A DNA stretch of 64,000 nucleotides from Arthrobacter roseus (GTDB taxonomy: Bacteria > Actinomycetota > Actinomycetes > Actinomycetales > Micrococcaceae), in contig NZ_JAFBCU010000001.1 of the NCBI RefSeq assembly GCF_016907875.1, forward strand, positions 1,488,001 to 1,552,000, read 5' to 3'. The position numbers and the translations under genes were made by a program. The notes below the pieces were generated by a model, which worked only from the letters and a program-made list of their open reading frames with translations, had not been told where the DNA came from and did no database searches. Shown piece by piece: positions 1-14,514 of the stretch (positions are counted from its first letter, which is position 1; each line of letters begins with the position of its first letter).

Positions 1-2286
1 GGGATCGATCCGTCGGGGGTCCAGGGCATCGTGTGTGGGGCTCATAATTTCGAGCCCGGGGACAAAGTGGTTGTTACACTGCCTGGCTCTGTCTTGCCCG
101 GAGATTTTCGGATTTCTCCCCGCAAGACCTACGGTCATGTTTCGGCAGGCATGATTGCCTCAGTCCGCGAGCTCGGTATTGGCGAGGATCATGAGGGCAT
201 TCTCGTGCTGTCCACACTTGGGCTGGATCCCGAGCTCGGGTCCGACGCACTGGAGGTCCTGGCCCTTCACGATGAAGCGGCCGAGATCAACGTGACGCCA
301 GACCGCGGGTATTGTTTCTCCATTCGCGGTGTTGCTCGCGAGTACGCCCATGCCACCGGTACTGCGTTTACGGACCCGGTCGCGGCAATCGGTAGTCCCG
401 TTGCCAGCGGTGCAGGCTACCCGGTGACGTTGGATGAGACTGCGCCGATCCGCGGCAACGTGGGCTGTGATCGTTTTGTCGCGAGGGTCGTCAGGGGCAT
501 GGATCCTTCCCGCCCAACTCCACCGTGGATGTCATCGCGCCTGCGTCTAGCTGGTATGCGGTCAGTGTCATTGCCGGTGGATGTGTCCAATTACGTCATG
601 CTTGAGCTGGGCCAGCCCACGCACTGCTATGACCTCGATAAGCTTGAGGGCACGATTGTCGTTCGTCGCGCTCATCCGGGTGAGACGTTGACAACTCTGG
701 ATGAGAAAGTCCGCTCTCTGCATGAGGAGGACTTGCTCATCGCAGACGGCTCGGGCCCCTTGGGCATTGCTGGTGTCATGGGCGGTGCTGCCACCGAGGT
801 GTCCGGTTCTACCCGTGATGTACTCGTGGAGTCCGCGCATTTTGATCCCATTGGAATCGCCCGCGCGCGCCGCCGTCACAAGTTGCCGTCTGAAGCGTCC
901 AAGCGTTTTGAGCGCGGCGTGGATTGGCAGATCGCAGACGTGGCGGCCCAACGTGTGGTGGAGCTACTCACGCAGCTTGGCGGAGGAACTGTCGATGACG
1001 GGGTGACGGATGTCGGTATGGAGCCCGGTCAGGTCGTCATAGATCTGCCGCCAGACTTCGCCACGCAACTGGTTGGTAGGGTTTTCGCTGCCCATGAGGT
1101 TCGGGACGCATTGGAGGACCTCGGTGCAGTGGTGGTGGAGCATGACGGCGGCTTCCGAGTGACGCCTCCAAGTTGGCGAATGGACCTGCGCATCAAAGAG
1201 GATCTCGTCGAAGAAATCGCACGGTTGTCTGGTTATGAAACCATCCCTTCGACGCTGCCTACGGCGCCACCCGGTCGTGGTTTGACGCGCGTTCAGCAGC
1301 AGCGCCGCCGCCTCTTGCAGGCACTAGCCGATTCTGGTCTGACTGAGGTGCTTTCCTATCCGTTTGTGACTAAACAGGACAACGACGTGTTTGGGGTCGC
1401 TACGCTGGGGGCGGAGCGTCGAGCCGTCAGACTGGCTAATCCGCTCAGTGACGAGCAGGGGTTCCTGCGCACATCGATCCTGCCGGGGCTGCTGGATGTG
1501 GCACGGCGTAATCACGCCCGCGGTTTTCGTGATCTTGCTCTGTACGAGGCTGGCCAAGTGGTGCTTCCGGAGGGTGAGCTGGGTTCTGCCGTCCTGCCTG
1601 CATCGGGTAGGTTACCGGCCGACGACGTTCTGGATGCCTTGCTGGACGGTGTCCCGAATCAGCCATTGCACATCGCAGCGGTGATGGCCGGATACGACTC
1701 GGCCGCTGGTTTTGACCACGCGCCGCGAATGCAGGACTGGAGCGATGCCCTTGATGTGGCGCGGCTTGTCGGAGATGTTCTGGGAGTGGAGCTGGTGATT
1801 AGCCAAGGTACGCATCAAGCATTTCACCCCGGACGAACGGCGGCCCTTTCGCTGAGGTCTGGTGAGTTCGTGGGTTATGCGGGAGAGCTTCATCCAAAGT
1901 TACTGGCCAAGCGGGGGCTTCCGGAGCGGATGGCTGCCATGGAGCTCAACGTTGACGTGTTGGTTGATGCTGCCGCAGATGTTGTGGTGGCCAGGACTAT
2001 TTCCACGTATCCGGTGGCCACCCAGGACGTTGCCCTCGTGGTGCCGGCGGATGTGCCAGCCGAGGCTGTGCGTGAGACGCTGCGCGAGGGTGCGGGTGAG
2101 TTACTCGAGGACGTCCGACTCTTTGATGTCTATGCGGGTTCAGCGATAGGTGAAGGCAGAAAGTCGTTGGCTTTCGGGCTACGGTTTCGTGCGTTTGATC
2201 GAACTTTGACGGCGGACGAGGCCAGCGAAGCAAGATCTGCTGCGGTCGAATTGGCGGTGGAACGGTTCGGAGCGGTTCAGCGATAG
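1..2286 (+). CDS. pheT: Phenylalanyl-tRNA synthetase beta subunit, 5'-truncated by window edge
   Basis: This is the beta subunit of the alpha2-beta2 enzyme that charges tRNA-Phe. The frame is open from the first base, so the true start lies upstream; 761 residues are visible out of a usual 800 to 850. In order one sees the end of an EMAP-like tRNA-binding domain (about residues 1-75), the B3/B4 editing domain (motif ELGQPTHCYD near 200), the B5 domain (WRMDLRIKEDLVEEIARL near 390), the catalytic-like core, and a C-terminal FDX-ACB anticodon-binding domain starting near STYPVATQDVALVV. pheS should lie directly upstream. Identification is firm. Confidence 0.96.
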   Translation, partial: GIDPSGVQGIVCGAHNFEPGDKVVVTLPGSVLPGDFRISPRKTYGHVSAGMIASVRELGIGEDHEGILVLSTLGLDPELGSDALEVLALHDEAAEINVTPDRGYCFSIRGVAREYAHATGTAFTDPVAAIGSPVASGAGYPVTLDETAPIRGNVGCDRFVARVVRGMDPSRPTPPWMSSRLRLAGMRSVSLPVDVSNYVMLELGQPTHCYDLDKLEGTIVVRRAHPGETLTTLDEKVRSLHEEDLLIADGSGPLGIAGVMGGAATEVSGSTRDVLVESAHFDPIGIARARRRHKLPSEASKRFERGVDWQIADVAAQRVVELLTQLGGGTVDDGVTDVGMEPGQVVIDLPPDFATQLVGRVFAAHEVRDALEDLGAVVVEHDGGFRVTPPSWRMDLRIKEDLVEEIARLSGYETIPSTLPTAPPGRGLTRVQQQRRRLLQALADSGLTEVLSYPFVTKQDNDVFGVATLGAERRAVRLANPLSDEQGFLRTSILPGLLDVARRNHARGFRDLALYEAGQVVLPEGELGSAVLPASGRLPADDVLDALLDGVPNQPLHIAAVMAGYDSAAGFDHAPRMQDWSDALDVARLVGDVLGVELVISQGTHQAFHPGRTAALSLRSGEFVGYAGELHPKLLAKRGLPERMAAMELNVDVLVDAAADVVVARTISTYPVATQDVALVVPADVPAEAVRETLREGAGELLEDVRLFDVYAGSAIGEGRKSLAFGLRFRAFDRTLTADEASEARSAAVELAVERFGAVQR

Positions 2287-2310
2287 CGCGTGACCTCCTT
2301 GAGCTAGAGC

Positions 2311-2351
2311 TGAATACTTATTCGAACTAGCGAATAAAAAGGCGTTAGAGT
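2311..2351 (+). promoter_or_regulatory. argC promoter with ARG-box-like ArgR operators
   Basis: The block TGAATACTTATTCG at 2311-2324 closely resembles the ArgR half-site consensus TGAATA-N-TTCA. A second, weaker half-site, CGAATAAAAA, follows at 2331-2340. A -10-like hexamer TAGAGT sits at 2346-2351, exactly six bases before the argC ATG, with no ribosome binding site between, which suggests a leaderless transcript. The operators would cover the -35 region, the expected place for ArgR repression. ArgR itself is encoded in the same operon. The operator call rests on similarity to the known ARG box. Confidence 0.7.
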
Positions 2352-2357
2352 GTCACT

Positions 2358-3389
2358 ATGACATATTCCGTAGCAGTGTCGGGGGCAAGTGGATATGCGG
2401 GTGGCGAAGTCCTCCGTCTGCTGTCCGCCCATCCTCATGTGTCCATCGGAGCGGTGACGGCCCACAGCAACGCCGGAACAACGCTCGGTACCCTCCAGCC
2501 GCATCTGCACCGGCTGCGCGACCGTCAGGTTGAAAAGACTACGGTCGCCAATCTCCGCGGCCACGATGTCGTGTTTCTTGCTCTACCTCACGGAGCGAGT
2601 GCAGAGATCGTTGCCGGACTGGATAGTGACACAGTAGTCATCGACGCAGGGGCGGACTTCCGTCTGCGCGACGCACGAGTGTGGCAGGAGTTCTATGGCT
2701 CGCCGCATGCTGGCACGTGGCCCTACGGATTACCTGAGTTGCCCGGTTTCAGAGACCTACTCAAGAATGAACGGCGCATAGCAGTTCCAGGGTGTTTCCC
2801 AACGGGTGCGCTTCTGGCATTGGCACCAGGTTTTGCTGCTGGCCTTTTAGAACCGGACGACGTCGTCGTGGTCTCGGCTTCGGGGACCTCCGGTGCGGGC
2901 AGGGCTGCAAAGCAGCACCTTCTGGGGGCTGAAACTATGGGTGGGATGACTCCTTATGGTGTGGGTGGTGGGCACCGGCACACTCCAGAGATTGAGCAGG
3001 GTCTTTCTGCCGTCGCTGGCGAACCAGTCACACTGTCGTTCACGCCGACGCTGGCGCCCATGGCCCGCGGTATCCTGACGACAGCTACTGCGCGGGTTAA
3101 GCCGGGAGTCACGGCAGAACGGCTGCGCCGGACGTGGTCTGAAACCTACGGAACTGAGGAATTTGTGACAGTCCTGCCAGAGGGTCAGTGGCCGGGCACC
3201 AAATCTGTCCTTGGATCAAATCACGTGGCGCTCCAGCTCGCTTTTGACGCGCATACGGGCCGAGTGGTGGTCTGCGCGGTGGTGGACAACCTGACCAAGG
3301 GTACAGCCGGCGGTGCCGTGCAGTGTATGAATCTTGTTCTTGGGTTGCCGGAGTCAACGGGGTTACTGCACGCTGGGGTTGCGCCATGA
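2358..3389 (+). CDS. argC: N-acetyl-gamma-glutamyl-phosphate reductase
   Basis: The enzyme reduces N-acetylglutamyl-5-phosphate to the semialdehyde with NADPH, the third step of arginine synthesis. The protein has 343 residues, normal for the family. The N-terminal NADP-binding glycine motif GASGYAGGE is at residues 9-17, and the catalytic cysteine lies in VPGCFPTGA, at residue 146. The ATG at 2358 sits six bases after a TAGAGT -10 element, so it is probably the first codon of a leaderless mRNA. It is the first gene of the arginine operon and its stop overlaps the argJ start (ATGA). Confidence 0.97.
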   Translation: MTYSVAVSGASGYAGGEVLRLLSAHPHVSIGAVTAHSNAGTTLGTLQPHLHRLRDRQVEKTTVANLRGHDVVFLALPHGASAEIVAGLDSDTVVIDAGADFRLRDARVWQEFYGSPHAGTWPYGLPELPGFRDLLKNERRIAVPGCFPTGALLALAPGFAAGLLEPDDVVVVSASGTSGAGRAAKQHLLGAETMGGMTPYGVGGGHRHTPEIEQGLSAVAGEPVTLSFTPTLAPMARGILTTATARVKPGVTAERLRRTWSETYGTEEFVTVLPEGQWPGTKSVLGSNHVALQLAFDAHTGRVVVCAVVDNLTKGTAGGAVQCMNLVLGLPESTGLLHAGVAP

Positions 3390-4564
3390 GTGCCGTATCG
3401 TCGGATCGGCCTGTGGGAGTCTGCGCGCCGCACGGCTTTGTTGCAACTGGTGTTTCGGCGGGGCTCAAATCCAGCGGCGGACGTGACGTGGCTCTTGTTG
3501 TCAACGACGGCCCGCTACAGGCATGTGCGGCGGTGTTCACGTCCAACAGGATCGTGGCCGCTCCTGTCGTCTGGTCCAGGGAAGTCGCCCGTGCAGGCAC
3601 GGCACATGCCGTGGTTCTCAATTCCGGTGGGGCTAATGCGTGCACGGGTGCGCAGGGATTCCGGGACGCTCAGTTAACAGCAGAGACTATTGCATCTTTA
3701 CTCGGGGTCTCAGCCACCGATGTTCTGGTGTGCTCCACGGGCCTTATCGGCGAACCGTTGCCGATGCACAAACTCCTGCCGGGCGTAACTGCGGCTTCCA
3801 GACTGCTTGGGTCTGAAGGTGGTGCTGATGCAGCAGCTGCCATCATGACAACGGACACGGTGGCAAAACAGACTTTTGTCTCCGGCGTCGGATACACCAT
3901 TGGGGGGATGGCAAAGGGCGCGGGAATGCTCGCGCCCGGACTGGCCACCATGCTCGTTGTCCTCACCACGGACGCAGCCCTCGGACATGTGGAACTCGAT
4001 ACGGCCCTTCGCGAGGCGACACGGGTGACGTTTGACCGGACGGATTCAGACGGCTGCATGTCAACGAACGACACCGTCGTCTTGCTGGCATCCGGTGCGG
4101 CGACGACAACCCCGAATGTTGCGGAGTTTACTCGTGGGCTCACTGAGGTCTGCGCAGATCTGGCGTCGCAGCTGATCCGCGACGCGGAGGGCGCTGCACA
4201 CAACATCGCCATTACAACGAGAAACGCTGCCTCTGAGCACGATGCCGAAGTGGTCGGGCGGGCAGTGGCCAGATCCAGCCTCTTCAAGACGGCAATTTTT
4301 GGAAATGATCCCAACTGGGGACGGATTCTCTCGGCTGTCGGGACCACGGATGCAGCATTTGATCCCGGTGCCATTAATGTCACGATCAATGGCGTACAGA
4401 TTTGCCGCAACAGCGGTATTGGCGAATCCCGTTCCAGTGTCGATCTCGGAGCGCGTGATGTGGCGGTCGAGATTGATCTCCAGGCCGGCGCCGAGTCGGC
4501 AACCATCTGGACCAACGACCTCACGCATGATTACGTGCAGGAAAATTCGGCCTACTCAAGCTGA
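3386..4564 (+). CDS. argJ: Bifunctional ornithine acetyltransferase / N-acetylglutamate synthase
   Basis: ArgJ moves the acetyl group from N-acetylornithine to glutamate, giving the economical cyclic arginine pathway; many actinobacterial forms can also use acetyl-CoA. The ATG at 3386 overlaps the argC stop as ATGA and gives 392 residues; the longer open frame starting at 3323 lies inside argC. The autoproteolysis motif [14 protein letters not shown] is visible, and T188 is the expected new N-terminal nucleophile of the beta chain. Because argJ is present, no separate argE is needed, and none is seen here. Confidence 0.97.
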   Translation: MSAVSSDRPVGVCAPHGFVATGVSAGLKSSGGRDVALVVNDGPLQACAAVFTSNRIVAAPVVWSREVARAGTAHAVVLNSGGANACTGAQGFRDAQLTAETIASLLGVSATDVLVCSTGLIGEPLPMHKLLPGVTAASRLLGSEGGADAAAAIMTTDTVAKQTFVSGVGYTIGGMAKGAGMLAPGLATMLVVLTTDAALGHVELDTALREATRVTFDRTDSDGCMSTNDTVVLLASGAATTTPNVAEFTRGLTEVCADLASQLIRDAEGAAHNIAITTRNAASEHDAEVVGRAVARSSLFKTAIFGNDPNWGRILSAVGTTDAAFDPGAINVTINGVQICRNSGIGESRSSVDLGARDVAVEIDLQAGAESATIWTNDLTHDYVQENSAYSS

Positions 4565-4580
4565 CAGGAAGGATGCCGCC

Positions 4581-5485
4581 GTGGATACTTCCATGCTCGC
4601 AGCGCAGGACAAAGCGGCAACACTGATCGAGGCGTTACCGTGGATTCAGCGATTTGCCGGGACCACCATGGTCATCAAATACGGTGGCAATGCGATGGTC
4701 AGCGATTCATTGCGCCGCGCTTTTGCGCAGGACATTGTCTTTCTCCATCACGTGGGGATCCGACCAGTGGTGGTCCATGGTGGCGGACCCCAGATCAGTG
4801 CCATGTTGAACCGCCTCGGTATTGAGTCTGAGTTTCGCGGTGGGCTTCGTGTCACAACGCCGGAGATCATGGATGTTGTCCGCATGGTGCTCACCGGCCA
4901 GGTCGGCAGGAGCCTTATCGGTATGATCAACGCTCACGGCGCTTACGCCGTCGGCCTCTCCGGCGAGGACGGCCGTCTTCTGGAAGCGGTTCGGTCAAAG
5001 ACTGCCATTGACGGAGTTGAAGTGGACCTCGGTCTGGTGGGGGACGTGGTCCAGGTCAACCCTGCTGCGATTCACGATTTGCTGGACGCGGGACGGATCC
5101 CGGTTATCTCGTCCATCGCTCCGGAGACTAGGGATGACGGCGACGCGACCGGAGAGGTTCTCAATGTCAATGCCGACGCCGCGGCGGCCGCGTTGGCCGA
5201 ATCGCTTGGAGCTTCAAAGCTGGTCATCCTCACTGATGTGGAGGGTCTCTATGCTCGGTGGCCCGAGCGTAGTTCGCTCATCTCATCACTGTCCACAACA
5301 GAACTTCGCGGACTGCTGCCTAGGCTTGAGTCCGGCATGATTCCGAAAATGACGGCGTGTCTGCGAGCCGTTGAGGGAGGTGTCCCTCGGGCGCATATTG
5401 TCGACGGAAGGCTGGCGCATTCCATGTTGCTGGAGACTTTCACGGAATCGGGTATTGGGACTCAGGTTGTCCCGGAGGGGGAGCA

Positions 5486-5489
<4 letters not shown>
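4581..5489 (+). CDS. argB: Acetylglutamate kinase
   Basis: ArgB phosphorylates N-acetylglutamate with ATP and is usually the arginine-sensitive step. The amino-acid kinase fold is recognisable from the ATP-site motif KYGGNAM, the substrate loop HGGGPQI and the later [10 protein letters not shown] and LTDVEGLY segments. I chose GTG 4581 because AGGAAGGA lies at 4566-4573 with a normal spacing; ATG 4593 is an alternative four codons in. The product has 302 residues, normal for the family. The open frame extends far upstream into argJ but that part is out of frame with argJ and is not coding. Confidence 0.95.
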
Positions 5490-8150
<2,661 letters not shown>

Positions 8151-8161
8151 ATACTCACAAT

Positions 8162-8205
8162 CATGTATTGTAATTCATAAGGGTTTATCGTCGTGAATTA
8201 ACGCA
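8162..8205 (+). promoter_or_regulatory. ARG-box-like operators upstream of argG
   Basis: The 71-base gap between argR and argG contains CATGTATTGTAATTCAT at 8162-8178, a good match to the ARG-box pattern, and a second partial site CGTGAATTAACGCAC at 8191-8205. An AGGAG ribosome binding site follows at 8211-8215. This suggests a second ArgR-controlled promoter for argGH, separate from the one before argC. No clear -35/-10 pair was assigned. Confidence 0.55.
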
Positions 8206-8221
8206 CATCTAGGAGTACGTC

Positions 8222-10845
<2,624 letters not shown>

Positions 10846-10913
10846 TGGTATCTCAACCGGATGTCCTTGCTGCTCAATACTCTGGCAACACGCAATTTAG
10901 AAAGCTCGTGTCC

Positions 10914-11537
10914 ATGACTAACGTGGAAAAAATTCTGGCGGGGGCTGGACCGGACGTTGCCCCGATGCTGCTGGGAAGCGTCCTCAGCCGCACCAGTGAG
11001 GGCCGTGAGGTATCCATCCGGATCACCGAAGTCGAGGCTTATTTTGGTTCGAGGGATCCGGGATCGCATGCGTTCAAGGGCAGAACCACCCGTAACGCGG
11101 TGATGTTCGGTCCAGCAGGAAGACTCTACGTCTATTTCACCTACGGGATACATCACTGTACGAACATCGTTTGTGGCCCCAATGGAACCGCAACCGCGGT
11201 GTTACTGCGTGGTGGTGAGGTACTCACCGGACTTGAGACGGCACGTGAACGACGACGGCACCCGGTTCAAGAGCGAACATTGGCGCGCGGCCCTGCTAAC
11301 TTCGCCCAAGCGCTGGGGCTGGACTTGTCCCATAATGGGCTAGCCGTTAGTGGGCCGGAAGTGGTCCTGAGTTTGCCGGAGGTTCCGGTGCCGTCGTCGT
11401 CAATCAGCACAGGACCGAGGGTGGGGGTCAACGGTGAGGGCGGTTCGACGGAGTACCCCTGGCGCTTCTGGATCACGGGCGAGCCGACGGTCTCTGCCTA
11501 CCGCGCCGCGTCCTCACGGAACCGGAGCAAGCAATGA
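10914..11537 (+). CDS. DNA-3-methyladenine glycosylase, AAG/MPG family
   Basis: The protein belongs to the alkyladenine DNA glycosylase family of base-excision repair enzymes, which remove alkylated purines. Recognisable motifs are RITEVEAYFG, DPGSHAFKG and VMFGPAGRLYVYFTYG, which carry the catalytic glutamate and DNA-intercalating residues; CTNIVCG follows. From ATG 10914 it has 207 residues, typical of bacterial members. An earlier GTG at 10845 overlaps the argH stop and would add 23 residues but has no visible ribosome binding site, so the start is uncertain. It lies downstream of argH but is functionally unrelated. Confidence 0.88.
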   Translation: MTNVEKILAGAGPDVAPMLLGSVLSRTSEGREVSIRITEVEAYFGSRDPGSHAFKGRTTRNAVMFGPAGRLYVYFTYGIHHCTNIVCGPNGTATAVLLRGGEVLTGLETARERRRHPVQERTLARGPANFAQALGLDLSHNGLAVSGPEVVLSLPEVPVPSSSISTGPRVGVNGEGGSTEYPWRFWITGEPTVSAYRAASSRNRSKQ

Positions 11538-11550
11538 CGCACGAGCCCAG

Positions 11551-11565
11551 TAGAGTGGACGGGTG
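11551..11565 (+). promoter_or_regulatory. apt -10 element, leaderless start
   Basis: TAGAGT at 11551-11556 is followed by six bases and the GTG start codon. There is no purine-rich ribosome binding site in between, so transcription probably starts at or next to the GTG. No convincing -35 hexamer was seen. Confidence 0.5.
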
Positions 11566-12117
11566 AATCAGACCATCGGATCAATCAGGAATACCGAGTC
11601 CGTCGAAGAGATCGTTAGCCGGCTCTGTGTCAGCGTGGCGGATTACCCCAAGCCTGGCATCGAGTTCCGGGACCTCACCCCGGTCTTTGCTGATGGGCCT
11701 GCTCTGCGGGCTGTTGTCGATGCATTGATCACACCCTTTGAAGGGCAGTTCGACGCCATCGCGGGCGTTGAAGCCCGTGGGTTTCTGCTGGCATCCGCGG
11801 CCGCCTACGCCAGTGAGTGCGGCTTGATCACCGTGCGGAAGCCCGGAAAGCTCCCGAGGCGTGTTTTCTCCGAGCCCTACGAACTTGAGTATGGCAGCGC
11901 CGCACTTGAGATCCATCGTGATGATCTCCGTCCTGGAACGAGGGTGCTTATCCTGGACGACGTGTTAGCCACGGGGGGAACACTCGCCGCAGCATCCCGC
12001 CTTTTTGAACGGGCGGATGTGCATGTTGCTGGCTTTGGTGTCGTCCTTGAACTCGGGGAGCTGAGAGGGCGAGCAGCACTGGCCGGGCGCCGCGTCCGTT
12101 CGCTGGTGCGCGGATAG
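11563..12117 (+). CDS. apt: Adenine phosphoribosyltransferase
   Basis: APT salvages adenine to AMP using PRPP. The 184-residue protein shows the family features IEFRDLTPVF, GVEARGFLLAS, the flexible loop KPGKLPRRVFSEPYELEYG, and the PRPP-binding motif VLILDDVLATGGT. The start GTG 11563 is preceded by a -10-like hexamer, consistent with a leaderless message. In many actinobacteria apt sits near relA and secDF; here it lies instead between a DNA glycosylase and a helicase gene. Confidence 0.95.
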   Translation: MNQTIGSIRNTESVEEIVSRLCVSVADYPKPGIEFRDLTPVFADGPALRAVVDALITPFEGQFDAIAGVEARGFLLASAAAYASECGLITVRKPGKLPRRVFSEPYELEYGSAALEIHRDDLRPGTRVLILDDVLATGGTLAAASRLFERADVHVAGFGVVLELGELRGRAALAGRRVRSLVRG

Positions 12118-12146
12118 CGGTAAAGCACCTTTCCCGGAGTATCATT

Positions 12147-12192
12147 GACGGTCCGCCTTTGCGAGAGGGGACGGTCCGCCTTTGCGAGAGGG
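12147..12192 (+). repeat. Perfect 23-bp tandem duplication in helicase leader
   Basis: Bases 12147-12169 and 12170-12192 are identical and directly adjacent. Each copy ends in GAGAGGG, so the Shine-Dalgarno-like sequence is present twice; the downstream copy is nine bases from the ATG at 12201. The duplication does not change the coding frame. It looks like a recent slippage or duplication event in the 5' untranslated region. Confidence 0.95.
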
Positions 12193-12200
12193 ATTGCCAC

Positions 12201-14459
12201 ATGCAGGAAACATATTCAGCCCGCGTCGAGCTTGCGCAGGAGCGCGAGTACGTCGATGGGCTCTACGCTCGTCTGGATGAATTGCGGGATGAAAAGCACT
12301 CCCAACTGGCCCAGATTCGCCGCTCTTCGTCGTCGGGTTCTCACCAGAACCGGTCTGAGCGCGATGCCTTCGCCACGATGTATGAGGACCGTTTGGCGCA
12401 GCTCAATGCGGTGGATGACCGGTTGGTGTTTGGGCGGCTTGACCTGGACGACGGCGAGAAGCGATACATCGGGCGCATCGGGCTGTCTACTGAAAGTCTG
12501 CAACGGCTCATGGTGGACTGGCGCGCACCGGAGGCAGGTACGTTTTATCAGGCCACGGCTTTCGAGCGTCAGGGTGTCTGGCGCCGTCGTCATCTGATCC
12601 TCAAGGGACGGAACGTTCGTGCCATCGAAGATGACATTCTCGATGCGGCAAGGCTCGACGACGAGTCCTCGTTGCAGGGTGAAGGCGCGCTGCTCGCGGC
12701 GCTGGACGCAAGACGGACCGGGCGGATGTCGGACATTGTCGGAACTATTCAGTCCGAACAGGACCGTATCATTCGTGCTCCCCTGCCCGGTGTACTCGTC
12801 GTTCAGGGCGGGCCGGGAACGGGAAAGACCGCCGTCGCACTCCATCGCGCAGCGTATTTGCTCTACACCTATCGCGACCGTCTGAAGTCCGCCGGGGTGC
12901 TGCTGGTTGGGCCATCAGATGCCTTCATGCAGTACATCGAACGTGTGCTGCCTTCGCTGGGCGAGACCGGAGTCGTGATGTCTAGCGTCGGTCATCTGTA
13001 TCCGGGAATTAGCGCAGTCAATGAACCAAACGATGCGACCGCCGAAATCAAGGGCCGGGCGTCCATGGCTGGCGTCGTGGCGGCTGCGGTGGCCAATCGG
13101 CAGCGCATTCCTGCTGAACCAAAGCGCTTGAACGTTGAAGGAACAATTCTGACGTTGACGCCGAAACAGGTGCGCAGGGCCAGAGACAAGGCCCGTGCAA
13201 CCGGAAAACCGCATAATGAGGCACGCACTACATTTGTCAAGATTCTCCTGCGCGATCTCACTGAGGCGTTGACCGAGCAACTGGAGGAGTCTTCCGGTGC
13301 CGGCAACAACGCGGACAGGTCGTACCTGGCCGAAGATGTTCGTTCCTCGCGGGATGTACGGGTGGCGCTGAACCTGGCGTGGATGCCGCTGACTCCGCAG
13401 AAGCTCATCGACGAGCTGCTCTCAAAGGCAGCACTCCTAGCCGCTGCAGCCCCGACGCTCAGCCCGGAAGAGGTTCAGCTGCTGCTTCGTCCGCCCGGTT
13501 CGTCATGGACCGAGCCGGACATTCCGTTACTGGACGAGGCAGCCGAGCTGCTGGGGGAGCTGGACCCAACCGGTGGGCGAGATAAGGCGGCAGAGGAGCA
13601 GGAACGCAAGCGCAATGTTACTAACGCGGTCCAGGCCATTGAGAACATGGGACAGTCCATGGCTGATTCCGGCGTCGACGGCATGCTCTCGGCTGAAGCA
13701 TTGGCCGAACACAACGCAGTGGCGGAGTCGAGGTTCTCGTCTGCGGAGCGGGCTTCGCAGGACAGGGCGTGGGCTTTTGGTCATGTTGTTGTCGATGAGG
13801 CCCAGGAACTATCACCTATGCAGTGGCGCATGCTAATGCGCAGGTGCCCGATGAAATCATTCACGATCGTCGGAGATATTGCACAGACGTCTTCGGCCGC
13901 CGGCGCCCGATCGTGGCAGCAAGCGCTGGAACCGTTCGTGGGTGAAAGGTGGCGTCAGGAGGAACTGACGGTCAATTACCGGACTCCGATGCAAATCGCT
14001 GAGGCTGCCGTTCGGATGGCAAACGCCGCCGGATTGGTTGTCTCCGCGCCGAAAGCTGTCCGTGACGGCAAATGGGATACGTTCGTGGACGAGGTTTCCG
14101 AAGGTGAGGTCGTGTCCCGGCTCTTGCAGACGTTGCCAGAAGATCTTGCTGCCATCGAGGGCGGGCTTGTGGCCGTCGTCGGGCAGGAGCATTTCCAAGG
14201 GCCGGTTCTGGCCGCGCTCCGGGACGCGTACGGAGCGCGGGCTGGCACGGGCGCTGGCGGCTACGAACAAGACATCATCGTCACGACACCGGCGAATGCA
14301 AAGGGCCTGGAGTTCGATGCTGTCGTGGTTCTGGAGCCCGCTGAATTGCTTTCCGGTGGCGGAGGGCTCGTTGGTGATCTGTACGTGGCCATGACGCGCC
14401 CAACTCAGCGGCTGCGGTTGATCGGCGCGAAGGGGATACCTGCAGGGATCCGCACCTGA
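12201..14459 (+). CDS. HelD/HelR-type superfamily 1 helicase-like ATPase that recycles RNA polymerase
   Basis: The 752-residue protein has a coiled N-terminal arm (AQEREYVDGLYARLDELRDE), an SF1 ATPase core with Walker A GGPGTGKTAVAL (K209), a long middle insertion, the DEAQ-type box VVDEAQELSPMQW, and C-terminal motifs VNYRTP, TTPANAKGLEFDAV and YVAMTRPTQRLRL. This architecture matches actinobacterial HelD/HelR proteins, which pull RNA polymerase off DNA and, in some Streptomyces and mycobacteria, give rifamycin tolerance. ATG 12201 is preferred because GAGAGGG is upstream; an in-frame TTG at 12159 lies inside the duplicated repeat. Whether it affects rifamycin sensitivity here cannot be told from sequence. 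Confidence 0.85.
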   Translation: MQETYSARVELAQEREYVDGLYARLDELRDEKHSQLAQIRRSSSSGSHQNRSERDAFATMYEDRLAQLNAVDDRLVFGRLDLDDGEKRYIGRIGLSTESLQRLMVDWRAPEAGTFYQATAFERQGVWRRRHLILKGRNVRAIEDDILDAARLDDESSLQGEGALLAALDARRTGRMSDIVGTIQSEQDRIIRAPLPGVLVVQGGPGTGKTAVALHRAAYLLYTYRDRLKSAGVLLVGPSDAFMQYIERVLPSLGETGVVMSSVGHLYPGISAVNEPNDATAEIKGRASMAGVVAAAVANRQRIPAEPKRLNVEGTILTLTPKQVRRARDKARATGKPHNEARTTFVKILLRDLTEALTEQLEESSGAGNNADRSYLAEDVRSSRDVRVALNLAWMPLTPQKLIDELLSKAALLAAAAPTLSPEEVQLLLRPPGSSWTEPDIPLLDEAAELLGELDPTGGRDKAAEEQERKRNVTNAVQAIENMGQSMADSGVDGMLSAEALAEHNAVAESRFSSAERASQDRAWAFGHVVVDEAQELSPMQWRMLMRRCPMKSFTIVGDIAQTSSAAGARSWQQALEPFVGERWRQEELTVNYRTPMQIAEAAVRMANAAGLVVSAPKAVRDGKWDTFVDEVSEGEVVSRLLQTLPEDLAAIEGGLVAVVGQEHFQGPVLAALRDAYGARAGTGAGGYEQDIIVTTPANAKGLEFDAVVVLEPAELLSGGGGLVGDLYVAMTRPTQRLRLIGAKGIPAGIRT

Positions 14460-14498
14460 CACATAACTGATTCTTCGGCCCTGTCCAGTCAAATGCGC

Positions 14499-14514
14499 TA
14501 ATTTGGTAGACGTG
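14499..14514 (+). promoter_or_regulatory. tyrS -10 element, leaderless start
   Basis: TAATTT at 14499-14504 lies seven bases before GTG 14512, with no ribosome binding site. This supports GTG 14512 rather than TTG 14503 as the tyrS start. Confidence 0.45.

Noticed and set aside
4242-4580. N-terminal extension of argB inside argJ
   Set aside because: It is out of frame with argJ and unlike any ArgB; a ribosome binding site supports the start at 4581.
12116-12200. Rifamycin-associated element before the HelR-like gene
   Set aside because: A known inverted-repeat element of that type was looked for, but the repeat here is direct and tandem and I could not see the inverted form.
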